Assembly (NCBI RefSeq): GCF_016858125.1
Contig: NZ_CP064781.1
Location: 3,667,501 to 3,731,500, forward strand
DNA length: 64,000 nucleotides
DNA from: Azospira restricta
Lineage (GTDB): Bacteria > Pseudomonadota > Gammaproteobacteria > Burkholderiales > Rhodocyclaceae
Direction: 5' to 3'
The notes under the pieces are model-generated. The model was not told the origin of the DNA and did no database searches. It saw only the letters and a list, made by a program, of their open reading frames with translations. The translations under genes and the position numbers were made by a program. Shown here piece after piece: positions 44,814 to 52,336 of the stretch (position 1 is the stretch's first letter; each line of letters begins with the position of its first letter).

Positions 44814-45938
44814 TCAGTGCAGCAGCTGGCCGTCGCGGCCGACGATGCTGAGGTCGACGAAGCGGCTACCCTCGCGGCGGCCGCCGGAGAAATCGACGCT
44901 GATGCCGCCGGCGTCCCAGCCGCGCAGCGTCTCCAGCGCGGCGACGAGGGCGGCACGGTCCGGCGCGCGGCCGGCGCGGCGCACGCCCTCGGCGAGCGTG
45001 CGCGCGTACAGGCAGCCTTCGAGCATGGTGTAGGAGAGGCGCGTCTCGCCGGCCGCCGCCAGCGCCCGCGCGGCGCCGCGTACCAGCGGGATCTCGCGCC
45101 GGCCGGGGCTGGGCAGCACCTGCGCCAGCACCAGCCCGCGCGCCGCGGCGACGCCGATGCGGTCGACGATCTGCGCCGCGTCGTTGACGCTGACGCCCAT
45201 CAGCTGCCCGGCGTAGCCGGCGCCGCGCATCGCCTTGACGAAAGCGGCGCTGGCCAGCGTGTTGGAGATCATGATCACGCCCTGCGGGTCGACGCGCGCG
45301 AGCGTCGCGGCGGCGGCGCCGACCTCGGTGCTGTTCTTCTCGTAGCTGGCGAGCGCGGCCGGCTGCAGGCCGTGCCGCGCCAGCGCCGCCTCGACGCCGG
45401 CCAGCCCCTCGCGCCCGAAGGGGTCGTTCTGGTAGAACACGGCGAAGCGCTGCAGGCCCATGGTGGTGGCGGTGTCGACGATCTGTGCGGTTTCGTCATC
45501 GTAGCTCGCGCGCAGGTGAAAGACGAGCGGGCTCCCCGGCACGCGCAACGAACGCGCGCCGGTACGCACGCCGACCAGCGGGATGCCGGCGGCGGCGAGC
45601 AGGCCGTCCTGCTGCAGCGCCTGCAGGTTGCCGGTGCCGACGAGGCCGAGGAAGGCGATCGGCTGCTCGCGCGAGAGCGCCTCGCGCGCCTGGCGCACCG
45701 TTTCGTCGGCGCGGTAGCCGTCGTCGCGCGTCAGCAGGCGCAGCGTGTGGCCGCCGGCGCCGCCCTGGCGGTTGACCTCCTCCAGGCAGGCGCGGGCGCC
45801 GAGCATCAAGTCGCGGCCGGTGGCGGCGAGCGGCCCCGACAGCGGCGCCACCTGCACCACGGTCAGTTCGCGCGCCGTCCCCGGCGCGCTGGCAAGGACG
45901 AGACAGCAGACGAGTGTCGACAGACGCAGTTTGTTCAT
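44814..45938 (-). CDS. Periplasmic binding protein of the branched-chain amino acid (LivJ/amide) type
   Basis: 374-aa secreted protein; signal peptide MNKLRLSTLVCCLVLASAPGTARE. The type I periplasmic fold shows VVQVAPLSGPLAATGRDLMLGARACLEEVNRQGGAGG and IAFLGLVGTGNLQALQQDG, VFYQNDPFGREGLAG, as in LivJ-like receptors. There are no LivHMGF transporter genes nearby; the operon carries a different ABC importer. It may therefore act as a ligand-binding partner for the adjacent kinase or chemoreceptor. It lies 11 bp from the kinase gene. Confidence 0.9.
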   Translation of the reverse strand: MNKLRLSTLVCCLVLASAPGTARELTVVQVAPLSGPLAATGRDLMLGARACLEEVNRQGGAGGHTLRLLTRDDGYRADETVRQAREALSREQPIAFLGLVGTGNLQALQQDGLLAAAGIPLVGVRTGARSLRVPGSPLVFHLRASYDDETAQIVDTATTMGLQRFAVFYQNDPFGREGLAGVEAALARHGLQPAALASYEKNSTEVGAAAATLARVDPQGVIMISNTLASAAFVKAMRGAGYAGQLMGVSVNDAAQIVDRIGVAAARGLVLAQVLPSPGRREIPLVRGAARALAAAGETRLSYTMLEGCLYARTLAEGVRRAGRAPDRAALVAALETLRGWDAGGISVDFSGGRREGSRFVDLSIVGRDGQLLH

Positions 45939-45967
45939 GGCCGGGCTCCGGGGGTTGCGGGAAGGGC

Positions 45968-47605
45968 TCAGACGCGGAAGGCGGCGACGGCGACGCGCAG
46001 GCCCTGTGCCAGCCCGTCGAGCGCCTCCGCCGCCTGCGCCGCGCTGCCGCTGGCGACGTCGTTGTCCTGCGCCATGCGCGCGATGTGGCGGATGTCGTCG
46101 GCGACGCGCGCCGAGCCGCCGCGCTGCTCGCGGATCGCCGCCGCAATCGCGGTGACGCCTGCGGCCGCCTCGCCGACGCGGCCGTGGATGTCGGCGAAGC
46201 TGCGGTCGAGGTCGCCGCAGTGCGCCTCGCTGCTCGCCAGCGACTCGGTGCCGTGCGCCAGGCACTGCTCGACCGCGCGCGAGCGCTCGCCCAGCGCGCG
46301 CGTCGTCTCGTCGATGCGGCTCGCCGCCTGCGCCGAGCGCTCGGCGAGCTTCCTCACCTCGTCGGCGACGACCGCGAAGCCGCGCCCCTGCTCGCCGGCG
46401 CGCGCCGCCTCGATCGCCGCGTTCAACGCCAGCAGGTTGGTCTGCTCGGCGAGGTCCTTCACCTCCGAGGTCATGTGCACGATGGTGCCGGTGGCCTCGA
46501 CGAACTGGCGCACCGCCTGCGCGATCTCGTCGAAGGCGTCCTTGACGCGGCCGGTCTGGCCGAGCACCTGGCGCAGCGTGGCGTCGGCGGCGGCCGCCGC
46601 GGCAGCGCTCTCGGCGGCCATGCGGTGCACGCGCTCGGCGGTGTCGGCGATCGAGGCGACGCCGCTGCTCATGCCGCCGACGGTCGCCGCCGCCGTCGCC
46701 GCGACTTCCGACTGCCGGCACGAGCCGTCGGCGACGCGCGCGGCGCCCGCCGCCAGCGCCTGCGCCGCCTCGGCGACGCGACCGGCATCGTCGGTGACGC
46801 GGCGGGCGACGTCGCGGAAGCGGTCGATCACCTCGTTGCAGGCGCTCGCCGCCGCGCCGATCTCGTCGCCGGCGGCGACCGCCGCGCGGTGGCCGAGCTC
46901 GCCCTGCCGCCAGGCTTCCGCCGCGCGCTGGATCGCCGTCACCTGGCGCAGGATGCGGGCGCGCACCAGGAAGCTGACGGCGAGCGCGATGGCGATCGCC
47001 AGCGGCACGACGCCGGCGATGATCTGCACCGTCGCCGCGGTGTTCGCTGCCGCCGCGTCGTTGGCCTCGCGGCTCAAGCGCTCCTCGAGCGCGGCGAGCG
47101 CGGAGAGCGGGCCGTGCATCGCGGCGTAGCCGGCCTCGGCCTTGCCCAGGTAGGTGGCGGCGAAGGCGACGTCGTCCGCCGCCACGTCGACGACGTCGAG
47201 CACCGCCTGCCGGTAGCCGCGCGCCGCCGCCCGCGCCGCGTCGAGCTGCTGCCGCTCCGCGGCGGCCAGCGCCGGGCGTTCGGCGAGCTGCGCGAGCGTC
47301 GCGTCGAGCGCGTCGAGGCCGGCGCGGATATCCTTGCCGAGGCGGTCGACGCGCTCGGCCGGGAAGTTGCTGGTGACCCAGGCGAGCAGGCGATAGACGT
47401 CGCGCAGCGAGGCGTCGAGCAGGCCGACGCCGCCGCCGGCGGCCTTGAAGTGCTCGAAGCGCACCTGGCTGAGGTGGGCGATCGCCTGTTGCTGCTCGCG
47501 CAGGCCGAGGTAGGAAACGGTCGCCACCGCGAGCAGCAGGGCGACGGTGATGACGGGGGCCAGGGCGAGCTTGGCCCCCAGCCGGAGCCGGTCCAGGAAA
47601 CGCAT
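45968..47605 (-). CDS. Methyl-accepting chemotaxis protein
   Basis: 545-aa chemoreceptor with one N-terminal helix ([21 protein letters not shown]), a four-helix periplasmic bundle (about residues 40-185), a second helix ([22 protein letters not shown]), a HAMP-like region and the signalling hairpin tip [42 protein letters not shown]. No C-terminal CheR pentapeptide is seen. It is transcribed with the transport and sensing genes, suggesting chemotaxis to the imported compound. GGAGGAGAATGGC precedes ATG 47605. Confidence 0.95.
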   Translation of the reverse strand: MRFLDRLRLGAKLALAPVITVALLLAVATVSYLGLREQQQAIAHLSQVRFEHFKAAGGGVGLLDASLRDVYRLLAWVTSNFPAERVDRLGKDIRAGLDALDATLAQLAERPALAAAERQQLDAARAAARGYRQAVLDVVDVAADDVAFAATYLGKAEAGYAAMHGPLSALAALEERLSREANDAAAANTAATVQIIAGVVPLAIAIALAVSFLVRARILRQVTAIQRAAEAWRQGELGHRAAVAAGDEIGAAASACNEVIDRFRDVARRVTDDAGRVAEAAQALAAGAARVADGSCRQSEVAATAAATVGGMSSGVASIADTAERVHRMAAESAAAAAAADATLRQVLGQTGRVKDAFDEIAQAVRQFVEATGTIVHMTSEVKDLAEQTNLLALNAAIEAARAGEQGRGFAVVADEVRKLAERSAQAASRIDETTRALGERSRAVEQCLAHGTESLASSEAHCGDLDRSFADIHGRVGEAAAGVTAIAAAIREQRGGSARVADDIRHIARMAQDNDVASGSAAQAAEALDGLAQGLRVAVAAFRV

Positions 47606-47678
47606 GCCATTCTCCTCCGCGGGGCGCCGTGCGGCCTTCTGCGGGCCGCTGCGGCGTCCGGTGTTGCGGGCTTCGCCC

Positions 47679-48140
47679 TTACTTGTAGATGCCGGCGACG
47701 GCGACGATCTCGCCGATCGGCTCGTAGTAGGCGACCTTGTGCTCGACCTTGCCGCTGGCCGGGTTCTTGTACTTGTAGTCGACCCAGCCGGACTTGCCGG
47801 CGCGGGCGTTGTCGATGATCTCCTTGCGATAGAACTTGCCGTCGACGTCGGGCACCTCGTAGGTGTTCTTGCCGACCAGCTTCGGATTCACCGGGTGGGC
47901 GACGATGACGCCGCTGAGGTCGTAGGCGAAGACGTACAGCTCGCCCTTGTGGTACGGGCCGTTCTCGGTGCCGACCTCGGCCAGCAGCTTGTCCTTGCCG
48001 GCGGCCTTGTAGGCGGCGGCGGCCTTCTTGACCAGCGCGACGGCGTCGTCCCGGGTCGGCTCGGCGGCCTGCACGGGGACAGGCGCAGCGGCGATGAGGG
48101 CGGCGCAGACCAGCGCCGCCGGGCGTGCGAACAGGTTCAT
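47679..48140 (-). CDS. Solo periplasmic single-Cache domain protein
   Basis: 153-aa secreted protein with signal peptide ([25 protein letters not shown]). The mature body is one Cache-type sensor module: [97 protein letters not shown]. No membrane helix or output domain follows. It lies between the MCP and the ABC ATPase genes in the same direction, so it is probably a soluble ligand-binding partner of a receptor. Such solo Cache proteins are known in databases, but their roles are not established to my knowledge. Confidence 0.85.
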   Translation of the reverse strand: MNLFARPAALVCAALIAAAPVPVQAAEPTRDDAVALVKKAAAAYKAAGKDKLLAEVGTENGPYHKGELYVFAYDLSGVIVAHPVNPKLVGKNTYEVPDVDGKFYRKEIIDNARAGKSGWVDYKYKNPASGKVEHKVAYYEPIGEIVAVAGIYK

Positions 48141-48174
48141 GATTGTCTCCTTGGGGTCGGGGTGCGGCGCGGTT

Positions 48175-48966
48175 TCAGTCGACCGCGGCCAGCTTCATCT
48201 CGTCGGCGGCGTGGCGCTGCTGCTCCTCCATCACCAGCCGGCCGAGCTCGCGCTTCAGCTCGTTGAACTCGGCCGAGGCCGGGTCGCGCGGGCGCGGCAT
48301 GTCGACGACGTGGTCGCGCTTGATCGTTCCCGGCCGGTAGGTCATGACGACGATGCGGTCGGCGAGGTAGATCGACTCCTCGATCGAGTGCGTGACGAAG
48401 AGCACGGTCTTGCCGAACTCGGCCCAGATGCGCAACAGCTCGTCCTGCAGGTTGCGCCGGGTGAGCGCGTCGAGCGCGCCGAAGGGCTCGTCCATCAGCA
48501 TGATCGGCGAGTCGAGCGCGAGCACGCGGGCGATCGCGACGCGCTGGCGCATGCCGCCGGAGAGGTCCTTCGGGAAGCGGTCGCGGAAGTCCTTCAGGTG
48601 CAGCATCTCCAGCAGCTGGTCGATCTTGGCGGCGACCTCGCCCTTCGCCTTGCCCTGCACTTCGAGGCCGAAGGCGATGTTCTGCGCCACGGTCATCCAC
48701 GGGAACAGCGCGTACTCCTGGAAGACCATGCCGCGGTCCGGCCCCGGCGCGGCGATCCTGCGGCCGTCGACGGTGATCGCGCCGGACGAGGGCAGCGAGA
48801 AGCCGGCGACGGCGTTCAGCAGCGTCGACTTGCCGCAGCCCGACGGCCCGAGCAGGCAGACGAACTCGCCCGCCTGCACTTCGAGGTTGATGTCCTTCAG
48901 CGCCACCACGTCGCGCTCGGCGGTACGGAAGACCTTCTGGACGTTATTGACGACGATCTGGCTCAT
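48175..48966 (-). CDS. ABC transporter ATPase (NitT/TauT family)
   Basis: 263-aa ATP-binding subunit. Walker A LLGPSGCGKSTLLNAVAGF, Q loop MVFQEYALFPW, signature LSGGMRQRVAIARVLALD, Walker B IMLMDEPFGALD and the H-loop THSIEESIYL are complete. The subfamily is that of SsuB/TauB/NrtD. It follows the permease by 3 bp. Confidence 0.94.
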   Translation of the reverse strand: MSQIVVNNVQKVFRTAERDVVALKDINLEVQAGEFVCLLGPSGCGKSTLLNAVAGFSLPSSGAITVDGRRIAAPGPDRGMVFQEYALFPWMTVAQNIAFGLEVQGKAKGEVAAKIDQLLEMLHLKDFRDRFPKDLSGGMRQRVAIARVLALDSPIMLMDEPFGALDALTRRNLQDELLRIWAEFGKTVLFVTHSIEESIYLADRIVVMTYRPGTIKRDHVVDMPRPRDPASAEFNELKRELGRLVMEEQQRHAADEMKLAAVD

Positions 48967-48969
48967 GGT

Positions 48970-49788
48970 TCAGTGCTCCAGGCCGCGGTGCCAGCGCAGC
49001 AGATGGTTGTTCAGGCGGGAGACGGCGGTGTCGATGAAGAGGCCCAGGAGGCCGATGGTGATCATGCCGGCGATGATCTTGTCCGACCACATGAACTCGC
49101 GCGCCTCGAGGATGCGGAAGCCGAGCCCGTCGTTCACCGCGATCATCTCGGAGACGATGACGACGATGAAGGCGGTGCCGATGCCGATGCGCACGCCGGC
49201 GAGGATGTACGGCGTCGCCGCCGGCAGGATCACGCGCAGGAACATCGTCCACTGGCTGACGCCGAGGTTCCGTGCCGCGCGCAGGTAGATGCCGTCGACG
49301 TGGCGGACGCCGGCGATGGTGTTCATCAGCACCGGGAAGTAGGCGCCGATCGCGATCAGGAACACCGACGGCGGATTGCCCAGCCCGAACCACAGGATCG
49401 CCAGCGGGATGTAGGCGATCGGCGGGATCGGCCGCAGCACCTGGATGAGCGGGTTGAACAGCGCATACAGCCGCGGGTTGGCGCCCATCAGCAGCCCCAT
49501 CGGCAGCGCCAGGCCGGCGCCGACGACGAAGCCGACGATCACGCGGTAGAGGCTGGCGACGGCGTCGTGCAGCATCTCGCCGGACAGCGCCCAGGCCAGC
49601 CAGCCCTGCGCCGCGGCGTCGTGCGCCGCGGCCGGCAGCAGCGAGGCCCACCACTTGGCGGCGACCGCGGTCGGCGCCGGCATCACCACCGGCGAGACGA
49701 AGCCGGCGCGCGCGCAGGCTTCCCAGACGAGGAGGACGACCAGCGGCACCAGCGCGCCGTGGACGAAGGATTTCAGTTTGCCTGTCAT
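48970..49788 (-). CDS. ABC transporter permease (NitT/TauT family)
   Basis: 272-aa membrane subunit with six helices. The EAA-type loop reads VDGIYLRAARNLGVSQWTMFLRVILPAATPYILAGVRIGIGTAFIVVIVSEMI. It lies 7 bp after the binding protein and 3 bp before the ATPase, giving a complete importer; N-terminal HGALVPLVVLLVWEACARAG precedes TM1. Confidence 0.94.
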   Translation of the reverse strand: MTGKLKSFVHGALVPLVVLLVWEACARAGFVSPVVMPAPTAVAAKWWASLLPAAAHDAAAQGWLAWALSGEMLHDAVASLYRVIVGFVVGAGLALPMGLLMGANPRLYALFNPLIQVLRPIPPIAYIPLAILWFGLGNPPSVFLIAIGAYFPVLMNTIAGVRHVDGIYLRAARNLGVSQWTMFLRVILPAATPYILAGVRIGIGTAFIVVIVSEMIAVNDGLGFRILEAREFMWSDKIIAGMITIGLLGLFIDTAVSRLNNHLLRWHRGLEH

Positions 49789-49795
49789 GATCGCC

Positions 49796-50761
49796 TCACA
49801 TCACCTTCAGTTCGCTCTTCGCCTTCTGCAGCAGGTCGAGCTTGACCCACTCCTCGGCCTTCGGCGGCTTCGCCATGCGGCCGACGCCGTACTTCTGCAT
49901 GAAGTCGGTGGTGATGTCGATGTGCTGGTAGCTGACGTCGTAGGTGTAGTCGGCGTTGTCCATTGCGTCACGGAAGTCCTGCGCCGTGATCTGGCCTTTG
50001 AACATCTGCTCGCGCACGTACTTCTCGGCCAGCGCCGGCTCCTTGTTGAACAGTGCGGTCGATTCGACGAAGCACTTCATCAGCCGCTGCGCCACCGCCG
50101 GCTTCTCCCTGTACATCTTCTCGGTCATCACCAGCAGGCGGTAGGGCTCGCCCATCGCGGTGCTGTAGGGCTTCATCACCTCGACCCCGAACTTCTTGTT
50201 GAGCGCCTGCGAGGACTGCGGCTCGGACTGGCACATGGCGTCGATCTGCTTGGTGAACAGCGCCTGGTTGAGGTCGGCGAAGGCGAGGAAGACGATGTGC
50301 ACGTCCTTGCCCGGCTTGTCCGACCAGGAGAGGCCGGCCTTCTCCAGCTCGGCGTAGAGCAGCAGTTCGTGCGCGCCGCCGCGGGTGACGCCGACCTTCT
50401 TGCCCTTCAGGTCCGCCATGTTGCGGATGCCGGTGTCGGTGCCGGCGACGATGCGCGCGCCGCCCTTGGCGAAGCCGGCGACGGTGTAGATCGGCACGCC
50501 GTTGGCGCGCCCCGAGATGGCGCCGTCGGAGGCCAGCGCGGCGATGTCGATCTCGCCGGCGACGATCGCCGGCATGATGTCCGGCCCCTTCGGGAACATC
50601 CGTTCCTCGACCTTGAGGTCGTATTTGGCGCACAGCTCCTTCATGTACGAAACCGCGCCGTAGTGGGCGAATTTGAGGTTGCCGAGGCGCACGACGTCTT
50701 CTGCGTGCGCGGCGAACGAGGCCGCGGCGAGCGCGGCGGCGATGAGCGATTTCCGGTTCAT
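49796..50761 (-). CDS. Periplasmic substrate-binding protein (NMT1/SsuA type) of the ABC importer
   Basis: 321-aa secreted receptor. Signal peptide MNRKSLIAAALAAASFAAHAED. Family hallmarks LGNLKFAHYGAVSYMKELCAKYDLKVEERMFPKGPDIMPAIVAGEIDIAALASDGAI, LKGKKVGVTRGGAHELLLYAELE and DAMCQSEPQSSQAL. GGAGGAGACACC lies directly before ATG 50761. It is the first gene of the operon and follows the sigma-54 promoter. The ligand (sulfonate, nitrate, aromatic acid or other) cannot be read from the sequence. Confidence 0.93.
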   Translation of the reverse strand: MNRKSLIAAALAAASFAAHAEDVVRLGNLKFAHYGAVSYMKELCAKYDLKVEERMFPKGPDIMPAIVAGEIDIAALASDGAISGRANGVPIYTVAGFAKGGARIVAGTDTGIRNMADLKGKKVGVTRGGAHELLLYAELEKAGLSWSDKPGKDVHIVFLAFADLNQALFTKQIDAMCQSEPQSSQALNKKFGVEVMKPYSTAMGEPYRLLVMTEKMYREKPAVAQRLMKCFVESTALFNKEPALAEKYVREQMFKGQITAQDFRDAMDNADYTYDVSYQHIDITTDFMQKYGVGRMAKPPKAEEWVKLDLLQKAKSELKVM

Positions 50762-50811
50762 GGTGTCTCCTCCAGTCGGGGTGGGTCGATGCGTACTGCA
50801 GGCAAGTGCAT

Positions 50812-50827
50812 TGCAGGACCCGTGCCC
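50812..50827 (-). promoter_or_regulatory. Sigma-54 (-24/-12) promoter of the nine-gene operon
   Basis: On the minus strand GGGCACGGGTCCTGCA: GG at -24 (50826-50825), exactly 10 bp, then GC at -12 (50814-50813), matching TGGCACG-N4-TTGCW except at two positions. The predicted start, near 50802, gives a leader of about 40 nt to the strong GGAGGAG site before ATG 50761. Confidence 0.75.
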
Positions 50828-50905
50828 GCCGTCTCCGGCACCGGCAAGCCGATGATTTGCAAGGAGAACAGCGGCGGCAGATGGCGCCGGCGCCAGCTCC
50901 CGGCT

Positions 50906-50950
50906 TGCGGATTCCCGCACACCGCCGCGCGGCGCGTGCGGAAATCCGCA
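50906..50950 (-). promoter_or_regulatory. Tandem upstream activator sites for the DctD-like regulator
   Basis: Two palindromes of the form TGCGG-N4-CCGCA (50906-50919, ATTC core; 50937-50950, AAAT core), centres 31 bp apart (three helical turns), near -110 and -141 relative to the predicted sigma-54 start. Together they form a 16-bp inverted repeat with one mismatch. This is the tandem-site arrangement known for DctD-type enhancers. Confidence 0.7.
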
Positions 50951-50984
50951 AACCTGCCCCCTACCGCCGCCCCGGGGCGGTTGT

Positions 50985-50990
50985 TATAGT
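50985..50990 (+). promoter_or_regulatory. -10 element of the plus-strand leader/lipoprotein transcript
   Basis: TATAGT (5/6) divergent from the sigma-54 unit, 55 bp before the leader ORF and 180 bp before the lipoprotein ATG. The -35 is not clear. Confidence 0.4.
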
Positions 50991-51045
50991 TGATTGGACG
51001 GGGTCACGCCGTCCGGCAGTCAGAACAACCTTGCGGGGAGCGAAA

Positions 51046-51159
51046 ATGAAGCGACAGAGCAGACAGCTGCGGCCACGTCCGCCGGCCGGCACGCCGGCCC
51101 GCGCCGCCTTCGTAAAGCGCCCTGCGCATTACGCAGAAGTACCCTTGGGGTACGCCTGA
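51046..51159 (+). CDS. 37-codon leader ORF ending in the dispersed repeat
   Basis: MKRQSRQLRPRPPAGTPARA followed by AFVKRPAHYAEVPLGYA. A strong GGGGAGCG site lies 5 bp before ATG 51046, and the stop is 11 bp before the next ATG. The last 16 codons are the dispersed hairpin repeat (VKRPAHYAEVPLGYA-stop), which at 24045 reads VIRFAYYEESPSDEG-stop in the same phase. It may be a translated leader that couples to the downstream lipoprotein, or only a chance frame in a repeat. Confidence 0.35.
   Translation: MKRQSRQLRPRPPAGTPARAAFVKRPAHYAEVPLGYA
51112..51153. repeat. Dispersed hairpin repeat, copy 2
   Basis: Arms GTAAAGCGC / GCGCATTAC (51112-51120, 51124-51132; one mismatch), 3-nt loop, then GCAGAAGTACCC; a second hairpin GTACCC / GGGTAC spans 51139-51153. 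Same layout as 24045-24089. Confidence 0.65.
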
Positions 51160-51170
51160 GCGGAGCCCGC

Positions 51171-52265
51171 ATGCGCCGACGCCTCCTCGCCCTCGCTGCC
51201 TGCGGCGGCTTCTTCCTCGCCGGCTGCGGCCCGAGCGAACCGCTCCGCCTCGGCTTCATCGGCGACCTCAGCGGCCGCGTTGCCGACCTCGGCACCGCCG
51301 GCCGCAACGGCTTCCTGTTCGCGGTCGAGCAGATGAACGCCAGCGGCGGCGTGCAGGGCCGCCATGTCGAGGCGCTGGTGAAGGACGACGGCAACGATCC
51401 GGAGAAGGCCCGGCAGGCCGCCGCGGAACTGGCGGCGGCAGGCGTGGCGGCGATCATCGGGCCGATGACCAGCGCGCAGGCGGCGCCGGTGCTGGCGGCC
51501 GCCGGCGGCGTACCGGTGATCAGCCCGACGGCGTCGACCACCGAACTCTCGGGCAAGGACGACATGTTCCTGCGCGTCACCAGCGACACCCGCGGCTATG
51601 CCGAGCTGAGCGCCCGCTACCACTACTCGAAGGGCGGCGTGCGCCGCATCGCGGCGCTCTACGACAGCCGCAACCTGGCCTACACGAAGAGCTGGCTGAC
51701 CGACTTCCGCAACACCTTCGCCGGCCTCGGCGGCGACATGGTCGGCGAGCTGCCCTTCGCCGACGGCGCCGACCCCGAGGCGCTGATCCGGCAGCTGCTC
51801 GAAGTGCGCCCGGAGGCACTGCTCTTCGTCGCCGGCGCCGCCGACACCGCACGCCTGGTACAGGCGGCGCGGCAGATCGACGGCGCGCTGACGCTGATCG
51901 CCGCCGAATGGGCGGCGACCGAGCAGCTGGTCGCCGACGCCGGCCCCGCTGCGGAGGGCGTCTACCTGCCGCAGCAGTTCGACCGCGAGGACCGCTCGCC
52001 GGAATACCGCCGCTTCCGCAGCGCCTACGAGGCACGCTTCGGCCAGCCGCCCGGCTTCGCCGCGGTCGCCGCCTACGACGCGACGAAGGCGGTGCTCGAC
52101 GGGCTGTGGCGGGCGAAGCCGACGACGCCGGTGAAGACCGCGCTGCTCGACTACGGCCCCTTCGCCGGCGTGCAGCAGGGGATCAACTTCGACCGCTACG
52201 GCGACACCACGCGCAAGGCCTTCATCACCGTCGTCCGCGACGGCCGCTTCGTGCTCGTCGAATAG
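51171..52265 (+). CDS. Liv-type periplasmic binding lipoprotein, orphan
   Basis: 364-aa lipoprotein: MRRRLLALAACGGFFLAGCG has the lipobox LAGC with Cys19. The body is a type I periplasmic binding fold: LGFIGDLSGRVADLGTAGRNGFLFAVEQMNASGGVQG, AIIGPMTSAQAAPVLAAAGGVPVIS, and GYAELSARYHYSKGGVRRIAALYD. Transporter genes are lacking on both sides. CGGAG lies before ATG 51171. Lipidation suggests anchoring to the membrane as a sensor or an uptake receptor with permeases elsewhere. Confidence 0.9.
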   Translation: MRRRLLALAACGGFFLAGCGPSEPLRLGFIGDLSGRVADLGTAGRNGFLFAVEQMNASGGVQGRHVEALVKDDGNDPEKARQAAAELAAAGVAAIIGPMTSAQAAPVLAAAGGVPVISPTASTTELSGKDDMFLRVTSDTRGYAELSARYHYSKGGVRRIAALYDSRNLAYTKSWLTDFRNTFAGLGGDMVGELPFADGADPEALIRQLLEVRPEALLFVAGAADTARLVQAARQIDGALTLIAAEWAATEQLVADAGPAAEGVYLPQQFDREDRSPEYRRFRSAYEARFGQPPGFAAVAAYDATKAVLDGLWRAKPTTPVKTALLDYGPFAGVQQGINFDRYGDTTRKAFITVVRDGRFVLVE

Positions 52266-52336
52266 CGCCGCCGGCGCTGGCCGACGCCGCCGATCGGCGC
52301 TACAGTGCGCGTCCTCTCTGAACCGCCGACCCCGTC

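Noticed and set aside
41464..45033. 1189-codon plus-strand open frame across dctD, tautomerase and dctB
   Set aside because: Shadow frame; Arg/Gln/His/Val-rich low-complexity translation and no domain.
50905..50952. 16-bp inverted repeat read as a terminator or attenuator
   Set aside because: No T run, and each arm is itself a TGCGG-N4-CCGCA palindrome at enhancer distance from a sigma-54 promoter, which explains it better.
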